Source: Chiua virens (taxonomy: Eukaryota; Basidiomycota; Agaricomycetes; Boletales; Boletaceae). From it: a DNA stretch of 64,000 nucleotides. The notes beneath the pieces are model-generated. The model searched no databases. It worked only from the letters and a program-made list of their open reading frames with translations, and was not told the origin of the DNA. The DNA lies in NCBI GenBank assembly GCA_019787685.1, contig JAHNUO010000016.1, forward strand, positions 496,001-560,000, read 5' to 3'. Of this stretch, positions 44,640 to 55,703 are shown in pieces. Every line of letters begins with the position of its first letter. Within the stretch, counting starts at the first letter, position 1. The position numbers and the translations under genes are program-made.

Positions 44640-44852
44640 GTCTTAAACGAAAGAGGGTGTTCTGTAGGGGTCAGACTAAGGAGTGGTAATGCGGATGCTG
44701 TCGCGCGAAAAGAACGGAAGAGGTCGGTGCGCGGCTGGTGAGCTGACTGGCGAGGGAACGGAAGAGAGAGCGATGTCGAGACACAGCCACTCGTACAAAG
44801 ACAAAATTCTATTCGTGCTCACATACTCGTACTACTAGAATAGACAACTGTC

Positions 44853-46149
44853 TAGTGTTCCGGGAATTAGGTCGGGGTTAATTCACACGGGTTAATTCAC
44901 CCGAGTGGATTTGGGATGATCCACCGTGAATTTGGACAGCCATCGAAAGGGCCCGGTGAATTTGAGTGAATTTGGAGTGAATTTGACTTAGTACCAAACT
45001 TGTCGAGACGCAAGTCTCCGAAGTAGGGATCCGAAATGAATCATGATCATGGGACTCGAGAGGTTGTGGGTCACAGTCCTGCGCTCAATCCTCCACTCGC
45101 TACTCGTAGCTTTTGCGAAATGGACCCTGCACTGAAGGCAAAGCTAGATACACTGAAGAGATACTTATCTAATCTAAAGCTTGTATTCGTGGTGGGAGCA
45201 AGTACAAAAAGATGAATTCGGGAATGTTCTTGGTGTGAGTGTACCTAATTTTTTTTCTGAGTCACTGTCTGTAACCACAGGCTGACCGTGTCACAGGTGC
45301 TGGGCATGAAAATATTTGCGGCAGTCCCTATTTCGATGACGGATGAACGAACGATGTCGATGATAACATGGCTCAATAGTCCACGACGGAATAGACAGGA
45401 CATTGAAACACTACAAGACCATGTGAAGATCAGACAGTGGCATCGTGCAGGACCAGGCGCAAAGGTAAATAACATCCTGTTCGTCCTTACAATGCTAACT
45501 TAAAGGCTACTATAATAGAATGAAAATATCAAGCACAAGCCTTTGTTGAAGTGGCGAGAAGTTGAGTCAGCATTGGGAAAACGAGCCAGCTCCCAACTCG
45601 TCGAAAAGTCCCTGCCTCCCGCTGGTCGTACCGCCCCGAGACCTTGTTTGGAGTGCTTAGGCACTGAGCCAGGCAGTGGAGCACACAGGGGCGAAGCTGT
45701 GCATGCAATTGATGATGGAAACAACTGGCTAGATGAGCCGTGCCAACTCGATCCCACCGCCGTTGGTGTGGAACGTCATGCATTTACATTAGGTGGCTGC
45801 TCTGACATCGACTTGAGCGCGCCTTACCTGCTTGACATCCTCAGTGACACTGATATGTCCCAGGCCTACACGGAAACTGCTTTCGCATCCAGAAAGGATC
45901 CCACAGGGAGTTCTAGCAGTACCGTGAAACCACCGCCAGCCGGTACAGATTGGGATTCTTGGGAATAGGGTGAAATTCACTCAAATTGACAGTGAATTTC
46001 AGTGAAATTGCACAAATTCACTCGTTAATTAACGTAGACTAGAGTGTGGTTAATTAGCGTTGATTTACGATGGTGAATATGGACGGACGGCCGGTCAGCG
46101 TGAATTAGCAAGGGTGAATTTGACCCAATTCCAAATTCCCGAAATGCTA
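44853..46149 (+). mobile_element. hAT-type DNA transposon remnant
   Basis: Ends are imperfect inverted repeats: left TAGTGTTCCGGGAATTAGG, right (reverse complement) TAGCATTTCGGGAATTTGG, with further similarity inward including AATTCAC. The 8 bases before the left end are CAACTGTC. The 8 bases after the right end, read across the MITE, are ATACTGTC, matching at 6 of 8 positions as expected for an aged hAT target duplication. The interior keeps only the last part of a transposase, so it is internally deleted. Terminal regions are full of GTGAATTT-type repeats, probably transposase binding sites. Confidence 0.75.
45270..45968 (+). pseudogene. C-terminal part of a hAT transposase
   Basis: MTDERTMSMITWLNSPRRNR followed by VKIRQWH is the hAT dimerisation (C-terminal) region common in basidiomycete elements. 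An acceptor (ACCACAG) precedes it at about 45280, and a 58-nt-scale intron lies near 45464-45520. A tail ending in DWDSWE stops at 45968. The zinc finger and catalytic parts are missing, so it is inactive. Confidence 0.75.
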
Positions 46150-46150
46150 A

Positions 46151-46767
46151 CACCCCTGGGACGATCGGATAAGTCCTTGTAACATATGCTGTACATAGCT
46201 ACAAACATATTCCGCCTAGCTGACTACAAATGTGGTTAAAACATAATTAACAACAAACTAATAAAATGTTATTAACTTTGCCTGTGGGACTTAGGCTTGG
46301 GACAAAGGCAAAATATTAAGTCTAAATTGAGACAAAATAAGAATGAAGCCTTTGTTTTGTGAACTAATTTAAGAACAATAGAGAATATGTTATTAAAATA
46401 TGTGCCTTAATCATATTTTGACCATGTGTGTGAGTATGCAAGCTGGACATACCTGGGATGCTTTGCTCTGATTGGCCAGAACCTGTTAACAAATTCGAAA
46501 TATATATTGTAATATTTTGTAATGTATTTTTTATAACATGTATGATTAAAAAGGTGATGTAAACATAGGCGCAGATAAATATTGTAAGCATTTGTAGGGC
46601 AGATATTCTAAATCTATTGTTTACTCTGTCATAAGAACATTTCACAATATTTATTTTTGATATGTAGTAAGCTATGTTAAGATAAAATATTTAGAGACCT
46701 AGGCGGAATATGTTTGTAGCTATGTACAGCATATGTTACAAGGACTTACCTGATCGTCCCAGTGGTG
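46151..46767. mobile_element. 617-bp MITE with long inverted repeats and TAA target duplication
   Basis: The left arm (from CACCCCTGGGACGATC) and the reverse complement of the right arm (CACCACTGGGACGATC) match over about 66 bp with very few differences, continuing through AAGTCCTTGTAACATATGCT to CGCCTAG. TAA lies directly outside both ends (46148-46150 and 46768-46770). The interior is AT-rich with no long coding frame. Three-base TAA/TTA duplications point to the PIF/Harbinger group, but a TA-inserting element cannot be excluded. Confidence 0.85.
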
Positions 46768-47039
46768 TAATACTGTCTCCATACATCTCACACCCCTTGA
46801 GGACCACACCTGATTCCTCCCGTTCTCGGGCACATTTGGAGCTACTGGGAGGTCGCAAAAGAGACAACCTGCTAGACCTCTGCACCCAGATTCCAATGGA
46901 AGATCCTTCTCAGGCTCGTGCTGGTTATCCTCAAGGCTATCTTTCAGTCTGTGAGCGTGTAGTTGAGCAAGTGGATATGGCGGTCCCAGGCATGTCAGTG
47001 CGTACTGTGCAGTGTCAATGGATTGTAGACCGTCTGATC

Positions 47040-47430
47040 TGATAGACGCGCTTGATCTCAACCTCACTCCCTTCCGTCAACTGTTCAGGCTCACCCATCA
47101 CATTCCCAAGAGTGTGTGCCAGACAGATTCAGCGCAACATCAACGCCGGGTCGGCGCGTTCATGTTGCCATAAATGCATACCGTGGTGTTCTGTCCATCT
47201 CCTGGACTGCGAGGCGTAAGAACAGATGTTTCATATCTGTGGCGGATATTAGAGAGTGTCGAGGGTCAAGCATACGCCGATAACGGAGGCATCTTGAGCT
47301 CGCGGGGAGGGACCATGTGGATTCAACTGGATTGGCTGCTCTGGCGCAGTCTTACAAGAGTTCACCGTTACCTTGCTGGCACATCGAGCACGGCATACGT
47401 ACACGTGTTCAATAGCGAACAACGCAGGGA
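47040..47430 (-). pseudogene. Degenerate copy of the 5' half of the PIG-F/Gpi11 gene
   Basis: Plus-strand landmarks match those of the intact gene at 19170-19560 in the same order: 'gcgctt.atctcaacctcactccctt' against 'gcgctcaaacttgacctcgacctcactccctt', then 'aacggaggcatcttgagc' against 'aacggaggtatattgagc', then 'ctggcgcagt' and 'cttgctgg'. No frame is open through it. It sits directly before WW-like/TM copy B, just as the intact gene sits before copy A, so both were copied together. Confidence 0.7.
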
Positions 47431-47492
47431 ACAAGACTTTTGAAAGGCAGCCACCCAGCGTGGTGTGATCCTTGCCTGCCCGTCGTTGGAAA

Positions 47493-50147
47493 ATGTCGTT
47501 TGGAACGAACTTGCCCCTCTTGCGCTTCCTACTATCGCTTCTTCACCGCCTCCGAGTCCGCTTGACGATTCGCCCAGGATGCATCACATCCGCATTCCAA
47601 CCCTGGTTCGCTTCACTGTGGAGGTCAATTCTCGCATGGGTGCGTCACAATGGTCCCGGCCAACCTCAATTTCGGCTGTATGGGGCCAGCGACAGTCCCG
47701 CAGTGGTGGACCAAGATGGCATCTCCATCGCTGAACATTCCGAAAACGTTTCACGCAGTGCGGGGGTACAACAAGTCCAACAACTCCCCGAGGGGACTCT
47801 CCCGGCCCTGCACAAGTGGCCCACCACTTCCTGGAAGGACGCATTACCAAGATATCAAGCTCTCTTCTCCAGCTATCAATCTGCTTTCAAACAAGTCGCC
47901 ATGGCTCCCGAAACAGCATCGCAGCGCTATCAACAAAGGAGCCATATGTAAGGATTCCAGTGATATGTCCCAACACTGGACTCGCTCTCATCGTTGACAG
48001 TCGGAAACCCAACCCGCTTCGAATTCCACCCGGACAACAAGAACTTTTGACTGTGTAAGCATAGTATCAACTTTCAGGCCGAATCACGTACTCATAACAC
48101 TGTTAGACTGCCACTTCCTGACGGGTGGAGCCAATACATCCATCCTGAAGGAAACATTCTATTTTATCGCCCGGAACTAGTACGTATTTTCCCGAGATAC
48201 TCGTTCTGTGAACTCATGTGAAAAGCATATATTCACGGAGAGTAATATCTGCGACCGCGAGATCGAAGGAAAACTTCTTTGTTGCGCTACTGGACTCCTC
48301 CAGAGAGCGATCGACACGCCAACTGTTACGTTGGATGAGTTCACAGAGCTTGTCTTGAATGTGAATGGTGGGGATTGGAATTATTACTTTGTCGACCACA
48401 CGCACCGTCTTCTGTTCTGGGTCCATCCGATCATGGAGAGTGTACTTGGCACCCACTTGCAAGGTGTTTCTGACTATAGCCGCATCCGTATGTTTGATAC
48501 ATTGTCGATTTGCTTTCTACTCACAGCCTGAGCCACCCAGGGTATTTGATCGAGTCACATTACTGGTATACCTTTTCTCGTCGTTTATTGGGTATGTCTA
48601 TGCGTGGTGCAAGCTCTTTTTGTGTGCTGATCCCACTAGCAAATAGAGTATAATGCATATGACAAGGATTGAAGGTTGCATTGCGAATACTACCCTTATG
48701 GCCATACGCTTCCAAATGGTATCTTCGAAGACCTTAAAGGAATGCTTACTCGCGCAAAAGCCGGTATGTCTTCCTTTGTCTAATAACCTCATCACATCTT
48801 CATGAAGGTTGCTAGACATGATGACCGCTGATTCCTCTTCGAGCCCGTTTGCGCGGGATCAACTAATTTCAATAGCTGACCTTGTTGACTCACTTCCGGG
48901 TATGTATCCATCTCTTCGCCTTTATGTACATCGCTGAACTTCACTGAAGACAACAAAACAATCAACAATCCATACAATACATGGGTCGTTGGTACGAACC
49001 GTGTCTTTTTATGTTCTGAAGTTGTACTAAATTCACCGATTTGGTATGAAGCACGGCTAATGACCTATTTCAGTAAGTTGTCGTTCCATCTGCCAGATTG
49101 TACAGATTTATTGACGAAAAACTAGCTGAAAACCAATTCTCAAATTTTTATGGTCAGCCATGCGCACGTTTGAATGTGGATACACCCTGGTTCGAGTCAC
49201 CAAACTGGAACCGTCGCACTCTCTTCAAACTCACCAATATATTGCTCCTCGGATCCCTAAATGAACATGCTCGTCGCTTGGATCGGGTTTGTGTTGACAA
49301 CAGAATATCCATGCCACGTTGGAAGGAATTTGTTGATGGATTCATGGATCAGCTGGGACAGTGTACCATCTTTGTGAGTACAATCTTACTATGGGTGATC
49401 GGCATCTCATAGCTCGCAGTCCACAGTTATGCTTGCCTGTAGATTTCAGTTTTCTTGCTGTTCCTGGTGTTACCAATCCAGACTCGGGCGCGACCGCGGT
49501 CGAAATCACTATTTATTGCTCCATCATTGCAACGACTGCCTCCATCTTGTTCTCGCTTGCCTCGGTGAACATGCATAGTACGCCGGGAATCAAGGGTGCT
49601 CTCCCTGTGGTAAGTCTTCATGGCAAGGGATCACATTCAACCGTTGTTGACAGTTTGTCATTACAGACAGAAGTATTGCGAACGCTCAGTCGATTGAGGT
49701 CGGGCATGGTGTATCTTGCCATCATGCACAGTCTTCCCATTGCTGGCGTCATGTGGTCGTACGTCGTTTCGGCCCTGTCTGTGTGTTCCACTGACTCACC
49801 TCTGTCGACGTGGTGGCAGGATGATACTGTTTACTGCAGCCCTGGGGGTACAGTTCTTCGGACCTAAACAACGCGCCACTGTTGCGACCCTCGGCGTTGA
49901 GTGTGGCATTATTTTTATCCTTGCGATCATTTGCCATTTCGTGACGAGTCATTTTTATGACCACGACAATGTACGTCATACGGAGGAAATGGCACCACTG
50001 GCACCCTACAGTATCAGTGGCGGACGTTTGAAGTTGAGACTTGCAACTCAGTGCAGGTTTGCCACTGGCTTCAGGTTCATGGATATTCGATTTGAAGCTA
50101 TGTACGCTTTATGGACTGGATATGTACCTGTCATGATTCATCCATGA
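47493..50147 (+). pseudogene. WW-like/transmembrane family gene, copy B (disrupted)
   Basis: Same exon order as copy A: MSFGTNLPLLRFLLSL at 47493; a WW-like unit LPDGWSQYIHPEGNILFYR near 48112-48178; WNYYFVDHTHRLLFWVHP; then LAENQFSNFYGQPCARLNV, RRLDRVCVDNRISMPRWKEFV, and membrane helices ending with FGPKQRATVATLGVE. At about 49435-49440 the coding sequence reads CTTGCCTGTAGA where copies A and D read CTCGCTGTAGA or CTTGTTGTGGA, an extra base that breaks the frame at the start of the membrane domain. Exons before that point look intact, so a protein lacking the helices could still be made. Domain function is unknown. Confidence 0.7.
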
Positions 50148-50221
50148 ATTGTATTTATGTAGTCAAGGCTCCCTTCCTTCCTTAGATTCTATCTCTTTTC
50201 ATCCTGTATCACTGCTCTACG

Positions 50222-52290
50222 AGTGTCAGGAATCCGATTCTCCCAGTAATGGCGAGCAAACTTGCCATTTCTACTGGCGATGGCCCGATCCGGACCTTCG
50301 ACAGCCATCCGGAGACAAGTTCATCACCATCGACACCGAGACACTGAACAACGGAGTTCTCCCCCTTGCATGGCCCAACGATGGTCGGACAATCATTGCT
50401 GTTTGCAAGACCAACAAGGTTAGGTCCTTCGATACATCAACTAGTAGCCAACTCGCAGAATGCAGGGTTCACAACAACAACGAGCCTGAGACTCGGAGGT
50501 CCATCGCTCTAGCAGCCAATGGGCGGGTTGTAGTAGCTGCCTACGCGGGTGGATCAATCTCACTTCTGGACGAGTCTACTCTCTCAGATTGGTCTCATTA
50601 TCGAGGGCGGCAACGGCACGCTCCCAATTGCGCTCTCTGCAAACAGAGACTATCTGGCCATAGGACGAAGCGACGGTCCATTTTACCCCGCAATGACCTC
50701 CGCACTATGCTACAAGACCTCCACGTCGATGCAAGCAACACATATATATGCACTTGCGAGCAGGATAAGTTACACTACCTTATGCAGACGAGGGAAAGCA
50801 CAAAGAAGAACAATACTCGACCTCAGGCGACAAGATTGATTCTAGTCTGGTACGAGCTCTGCATCACGTCGTTGCAATGATTTTTCTGACATTGTCCTTA
50901 CACCAGCCATCTAGTCATGCTGCCGAGTCAAGGTTCAGGAGCACGGAGGGCGATATCGATCTCCTAGAAGTACCACCCCATCCAGCTCTTCCCAATCGAG
51001 TTCTTACAGCTCCATAGATGGAAATACCGACGAGCGCACCTGTACCTTCCCCAGCTTTCGACTTCGGTCAGGTTGGTCACCCTGTCACACCCTTTGTGTC
51101 CGCGTTAATGTTGTTGCAGCCACCGTCGCCTCATCCGCCGGATATCGACGAAATACCATTGCTTGAGGAATCCCGGCCTACACCACATGAATCACCAGCT
51201 ATGCCAGCGATATCCCTTCTGGAGGCGTATCAAGAACAGCATTCCAACACCGTTGGTTCGTCGAAGGGCCGTCTGGGGCTCACAAATGACTCAAAACAAC
51301 TCGGAGGAGAGCAAGAAGCGAGAAAGACCACGCTGATGAACCCACGGCTCAAGCAGTCTCGCCTTCTGCACTGAGAGGGAATCCACCCAACCAGCCCCTC
51401 GCCATGGTCTCGGATCAACGCAAGCAAGTGAGCTCCCTCTTTTTTGATCAGTCATCGATGTGCTACATGTCTCGCAATATCCTCAGCGAGTGTGGGTGGC
51501 ACCTCCTAGAAAGAAGAAAAGATCAGAAGTCACAAAAGAAACAATATGCCAGCTGTCTGCCACCCGGCGGTCAGACGGATCTCGGAGGACGCCACTCGTG
51601 TCAGTCATCCTCAAAGCTCGGCTGAACCAAAGCGGGTCATGTACGTCCTTCCTCTGACAATGCTTAGACCATGTTATAACGCTTGACATATCTCGTTAGC
51701 TACCACCTGCGAACGAGGCCCCTTGCCCCTCAGGTCACAGGTGACAGAATTCCCGCCGGCATGACGGTAAGCATACTTTCCTCAAACTTGCATTGAAATT
51801 GTCGATGGTTCTGAGTCACACAGGCATGTCCAGGCAAGGTCGGATTTTCGCTCTCGTTCCGGTTGCCAACGTGGATGGTTTGCTGGGGGGTCAACCAACG
51901 TAGACGATCCCTGATTGTACTAGGCATCACCCCGTATACGAGCTTGCCTCGTTTCGTGACATCTCTAGAAGGCGAGGAGATGTTGTTTGTAGGGGCCAAG
52001 TATCAAGCTGCGTCCTTTCTGTGTTCGCGTTTCGTGTCACCGATGTACATCCCAGTATTGTATCAGTACCTTGGATATTATCATAACAAACGAAATGGAA
52101 TCCATGTATTACAACCCGGATGGCGACGACATGTCTAGCCTATCTGGGCTATCTACACGCGAGACATTGTTTGCACCTATTTGCATGGTGCTCTTTTATG
52201 ATCAAGGAGAGCCAAGTTTCGTCTCACCCTCACTCTCATACAAACCGAATGTTGACGTTTATTACACTACTATACAAGACTCGTAGCTCT
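50222..52290 (+). pseudogene. WD40 copy F, lacking its 5' half
   Basis: WD40 similarity starts abruptly at about 50222 in the middle of a blade ('gtgtcaggaatccgattctcc') directly after the 3' flank of copy B. It continues through LAWPNDGRTIIAVCKTNKV, RSIALAANGRVVVAAYAGGSI and the tail linkers. The frame is broken near the start and again near 50580. The tail (51018 on) keeps the P-rich part and GSSKGRLGLT, but the WFK motif is lost by a small deletion (NDSK). Without promoter and first blades it cannot make a propeller. Confidence 0.7.
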
Positions 52291-53300
52291 CTCAGGTAAA
52301 TGACAACATCTAGCGTATTGCTGCATGGCGTGCCACTCATGCTTCGTTACGTGGAGCTCGAGAATCAAGCCTCCTAGATCGATCGTCAGTCCTCATGTCC
52401 ATCACACGAACGAACGAAAAAGTGTACTCACCCGCCTTCATACACATTCTTCACTGTTCATGAGAGATCTGCTCATCGTCTGATCTCAGAGGCAGACCGT
52501 CCACATTCAAATAAAACATCTCGGCCAGCTCGCAACGGCTCACGGGTGTGGATGTTATTAACATGTCGGCGAAAAATTGACCTGGTTGCTCTTTGCATGA
52601 ACAGGAGCTCTTCCACGATATCTTCCCTTTTCATATTGGCGATCTTAATGTCATTGCACTACACAATGTCAGCCTCGTCACAAGGAAAACTACAGTTGCG
52701 TACCACAGCGAGCTCTAGCAGTGAGGTGCGGGAGAGGGTCCGAATGGCTTCTGGATCCAATTTCAGAAGCATCATCTCGGGGATGAGGGTGTATACAGAT
52801 TCGGATTGGATTTTGAAAGAGTCCATGTTTCTGAAATCAAGGAGTGAGGCCTGAGGATCTACAGGGTGCTGGAGATGGTGACCGACCTGTTATTTTGTGT
52901 AGTAGTCTGTGGTTTGGGGCGGGGCTTTCTCTGAAAGAGACTTGCGCTTCCAACCACAGACTGGTCACATTTTATAACATGTCTGGTCCACACACGAGGA
53001 ACAATGCGGATATATTCCACATTTCAATTCATATTGTCTGTCTACACGGTATACTAATCCACGTTCCACCTCTCCGAACCTGGGAATCGGTTGCTTTGCA
53101 CCCGCCCACCATCCAATATGGAATGACGGTGGGGTCAAAGCACTATTCATCCGCGCTCCACTTCCGTCTGGCACTGGCCATGGTATGTATTCCCACAAAG
53201 CTCGAGGTGAACACCATTGATGACCTTTTGAGCGATCAATGGACCGCGCCTTGGCAAGGGCGTGGATCACCGTGATGCGCAGGCTCCTCGTAGAGGTAAT
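52291..53300. other. Unassigned segment between WD40 tails F and G
   Basis: No intact gene. On the minus strand about 52330-52860 one frame reads MMLLKLDPEAIRTLSRTSLL, a leucine-rich helix-like piece from an unknown gene. On the plus strand 52844-53275 is open (143 codons) without family resemblance. This segment is absent from the other WD40 copies, so it may be an insertion. Confidence 0.35.
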
Positions 53301-53309
53301 CGTATTATC

Positions 53310-54450
53310 ACACCGTCGAATCCAGGCCCCGGAGTACGGAGGATGATTCTATCAATCTCCTAGAAGTAATACTTTCGTTCAACTTTCTCCCCGATCGAGT
53401 TCTCAAGAGTCATGCCTGTTCCTGCCCCTACTTTCGACTACGATAAGGTTTGTCACCATGTCATTTCCTTTTTGTTTCCACATTGACGCTGTTCGCAGCC
53501 ACCTTCGCCCACATCTTCCATTCATCGGGTGTTGATGAAGCACTACCACCAGAAAAATCCCATCCTGCACTGCATAATCATCAGTTATACCAGCGAAATC
53601 CCCTCTGGAGGCACGTCAAGATAAACATCAGGACGCCGCTGGATCGTCAAAGATCTCGAAAATGGTTCAAGACAACCCGGAGGAAAGGAACGAATAATAA
53701 AGACTGAGCTGACAAAACCGCGCCGGCGGCCTCACCTTTACCATCAAAGGGAGATCAACCCGAACAGCACTCGACCATGGCCCAGGGTAATGCAAGTGAG
53801 TGAGCTCCCTCTCTGATCAATCATCGATGCGTGTCTCGCATTATACTTAGCGAGTGTGCCTAGAAGGAAGCAAGATTAGAAGTCACGACAGCAACAATCT
53901 GCCAGCCGTCCGCCACCTGACGGTCAGACGGAGGACACTGCTTGTGCTAGTGATCCTCAAAGCTTGGCCGAACCAACCAAGCGGGTCCTGTATGTCTCGC
54001 CTTTGACAATGCTTAGACCGTGTCATAACGTTTGATATCTCGTTAGCTACCATCTGCGAACGAGGCCTCTCGACCTTCGAGCGGAGGAGTTCCCACCGGC
54101 GTGACGATGAGCATACTTTCTTCAAGCATGTACCGAGAAATCGACAATGGTTCAGAACCACCTACTGGCACGTTCAGGCAGAGTTGGAGATTCACTCTCG
54201 TCCTGGCTACCGTGACCGACGTGGGTGGTCCGCCGGCGGACAAGTGATGTGAACGATCCTTGATGGACACTACCTCAATTTTTCTCGCTTCGTGGCATTT
54301 TTAGGAGGATAGGACATATTGTTTGCCAACTCCAAGGTTGTTCTATCGCGCTCTTTTACATTCACGTTTCATTTCACCGCAGTATCACTTATCATTAGTA
54401 TCAGTACCTAAACATCGTCGATGCATTGAGATTACATAGTTCCCATCTCG
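53310..54450 (+). pseudogene. WD40 tail-only fragment G
   Basis: It begins at the linker exon ('ctcctagaagt') and runs through the tail: VPAPTFDYDK with a normal GTTTGT donor, a Pro/Ser piece, then SRKWFKTTRRKG. No WD40 head precedes it. It resembles tails E and F more than those of A-C. It shows that tails have been copied without heads. Confidence 0.6.
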
Positions 54451-55703
54451 GTCACAATGGACGGAACTGAATTACACAACCTGAGTGGGCGCGGCAAGCT
54501 TATGCGCCAAGTACACATTCATCGACAAGCGAAGGCACAGAATGATCTCTTGAATGTAGGTCGTTTGAGCACCTATATTTGACACATTTGAGCCAATTTC
54601 ACAATCTGACCTTCCATCAAGAGATCTTCTGTGAGCACCTATCACAAGGATCCTGAAGGCGTGGATACTTCTAAGCAACGCACGTCGTCCAAGTCATATC
54701 CGTTGTCCAACAGCCCCAATCCGAACTTGAACCCGATCGTTCATCGACGAGAATGGTTGAACAATTACAAAGGGTACACTCCAACCGAGTCGCTACTTGC
54801 CTCGTTTGGGCCATTGGGCAGAAAACTGGAACGAAGGGCTACCCAGCTGGTCTGGTTTATTGACCACCTTGCGTAGAGTTCCTAGTGCGGACGCCAAAAC
54901 AATACCAAGCGTAGCTGGGGGTGATAAGACATGTCAATGGGACAGTGAAAAAGAATGGCAATCAAAGTTGAGGGTCCACATAATCAACGATTGCCAGCCC
55001 TCAATGTCGAAGGTGGAAATGACTCGGATAACGCATTTGTGAATCATGTTATTGATCTTTCAATAGATTAGGACAGAAGGATATGCGGATGGACTTGCGC
55101 ATCTCACGATCCGAATAGCATTTGAGGGTGACATATGCAGTTTCTGTCTATTATACCCGACAATGAGCTCAAGAAGGTTCATATGAGTCGCCCAGGGACT
55201 GAATCATTACCTACATTGAAGAAGCTCGTGTGAGCGAAACACTTTCAGATTCAAATGCAGGTGCGTCTACACCCTGCTCAAGTGCGCTATTCCAAGAAGG
55301 TATATTAAGCAACACATCGTAAACGGGACGGAATGTGAGACACTGGCAGACCGAATTTCGAACGAGAAGTCTGACACGTACATCATGCTCATCTCATCAA
55401 GAACATCCACATGGAGCGTCGGCCCGGGTGTGCGCTAGTCTTCGAGTGTCAGTATATGTGTGTGCGTAGTGGGTTTTCAGCTGGGCCAGCTGACGAGCAG
55501 ACTGATCATGATCCGAATTGTGTCTCGGTAAGGTCTTGCAAACGATCAACAGGTCACTGCGCACCTAGTGGGGACCCGAGCAAGAGTGAGCGCCGAAGGC
55601 ACTGAGGCGCCTGCAGAAATTAAAAAAATGCGTTGATTTTGCGGCTCTGCGCACCGGCGTAAACCGAAAGGGCTTGTTCCTTGACGCTTGGAGTTCTACA
55701 AGA
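54451..55703. other. Spacer and promoter of WD40 gene E
   Basis: It shares blocks with the end region after E (for example 'catatccg.tgtccaac' at 54696 and 58349) and with the upstream sequence of copies A-C ('gcgtaaaccgaaag' just before the start). No gene recognised. Confidence 0.5.

Larger units (their letters stand above)
38640..44640 (-). mobile_element. Tyrosine-recombinase retrotransposon (DIRS order)
   Basis: On the minus strand, in order: a short N-terminal gag-like frame (44639-44310), a gag-like frame (43823-42999), a zinc-knuckle frame (42630-42247), RT plus RNase H (41925-40012) and a tyrosine recombinase (about 40073-38808). RT plus a tyrosine recombinase in place of an integrase defines the DIRS order. 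Such elements integrate through a circular DNA intermediate and leave no target-site duplication. I could not find the terminal repeats by eye, so the outer limits are only approximate. A five-unit 98-bp array (41801-42290) interrupts the coding path between zinc knuckle and RT. No methyltransferase or hydrolase frame was seen, so subtype (PAT, DIRS1, Ngaro) is open. Confidence 0.85.

Noticed and set aside
38640..44640. LTRs or inverted terminal repeats for the retrotransposon
   Set aside because: I compared the outer 300 bases of both sides by eye and found no convincing match. Terminal repeats of DIRS-order elements can be split and need a search.
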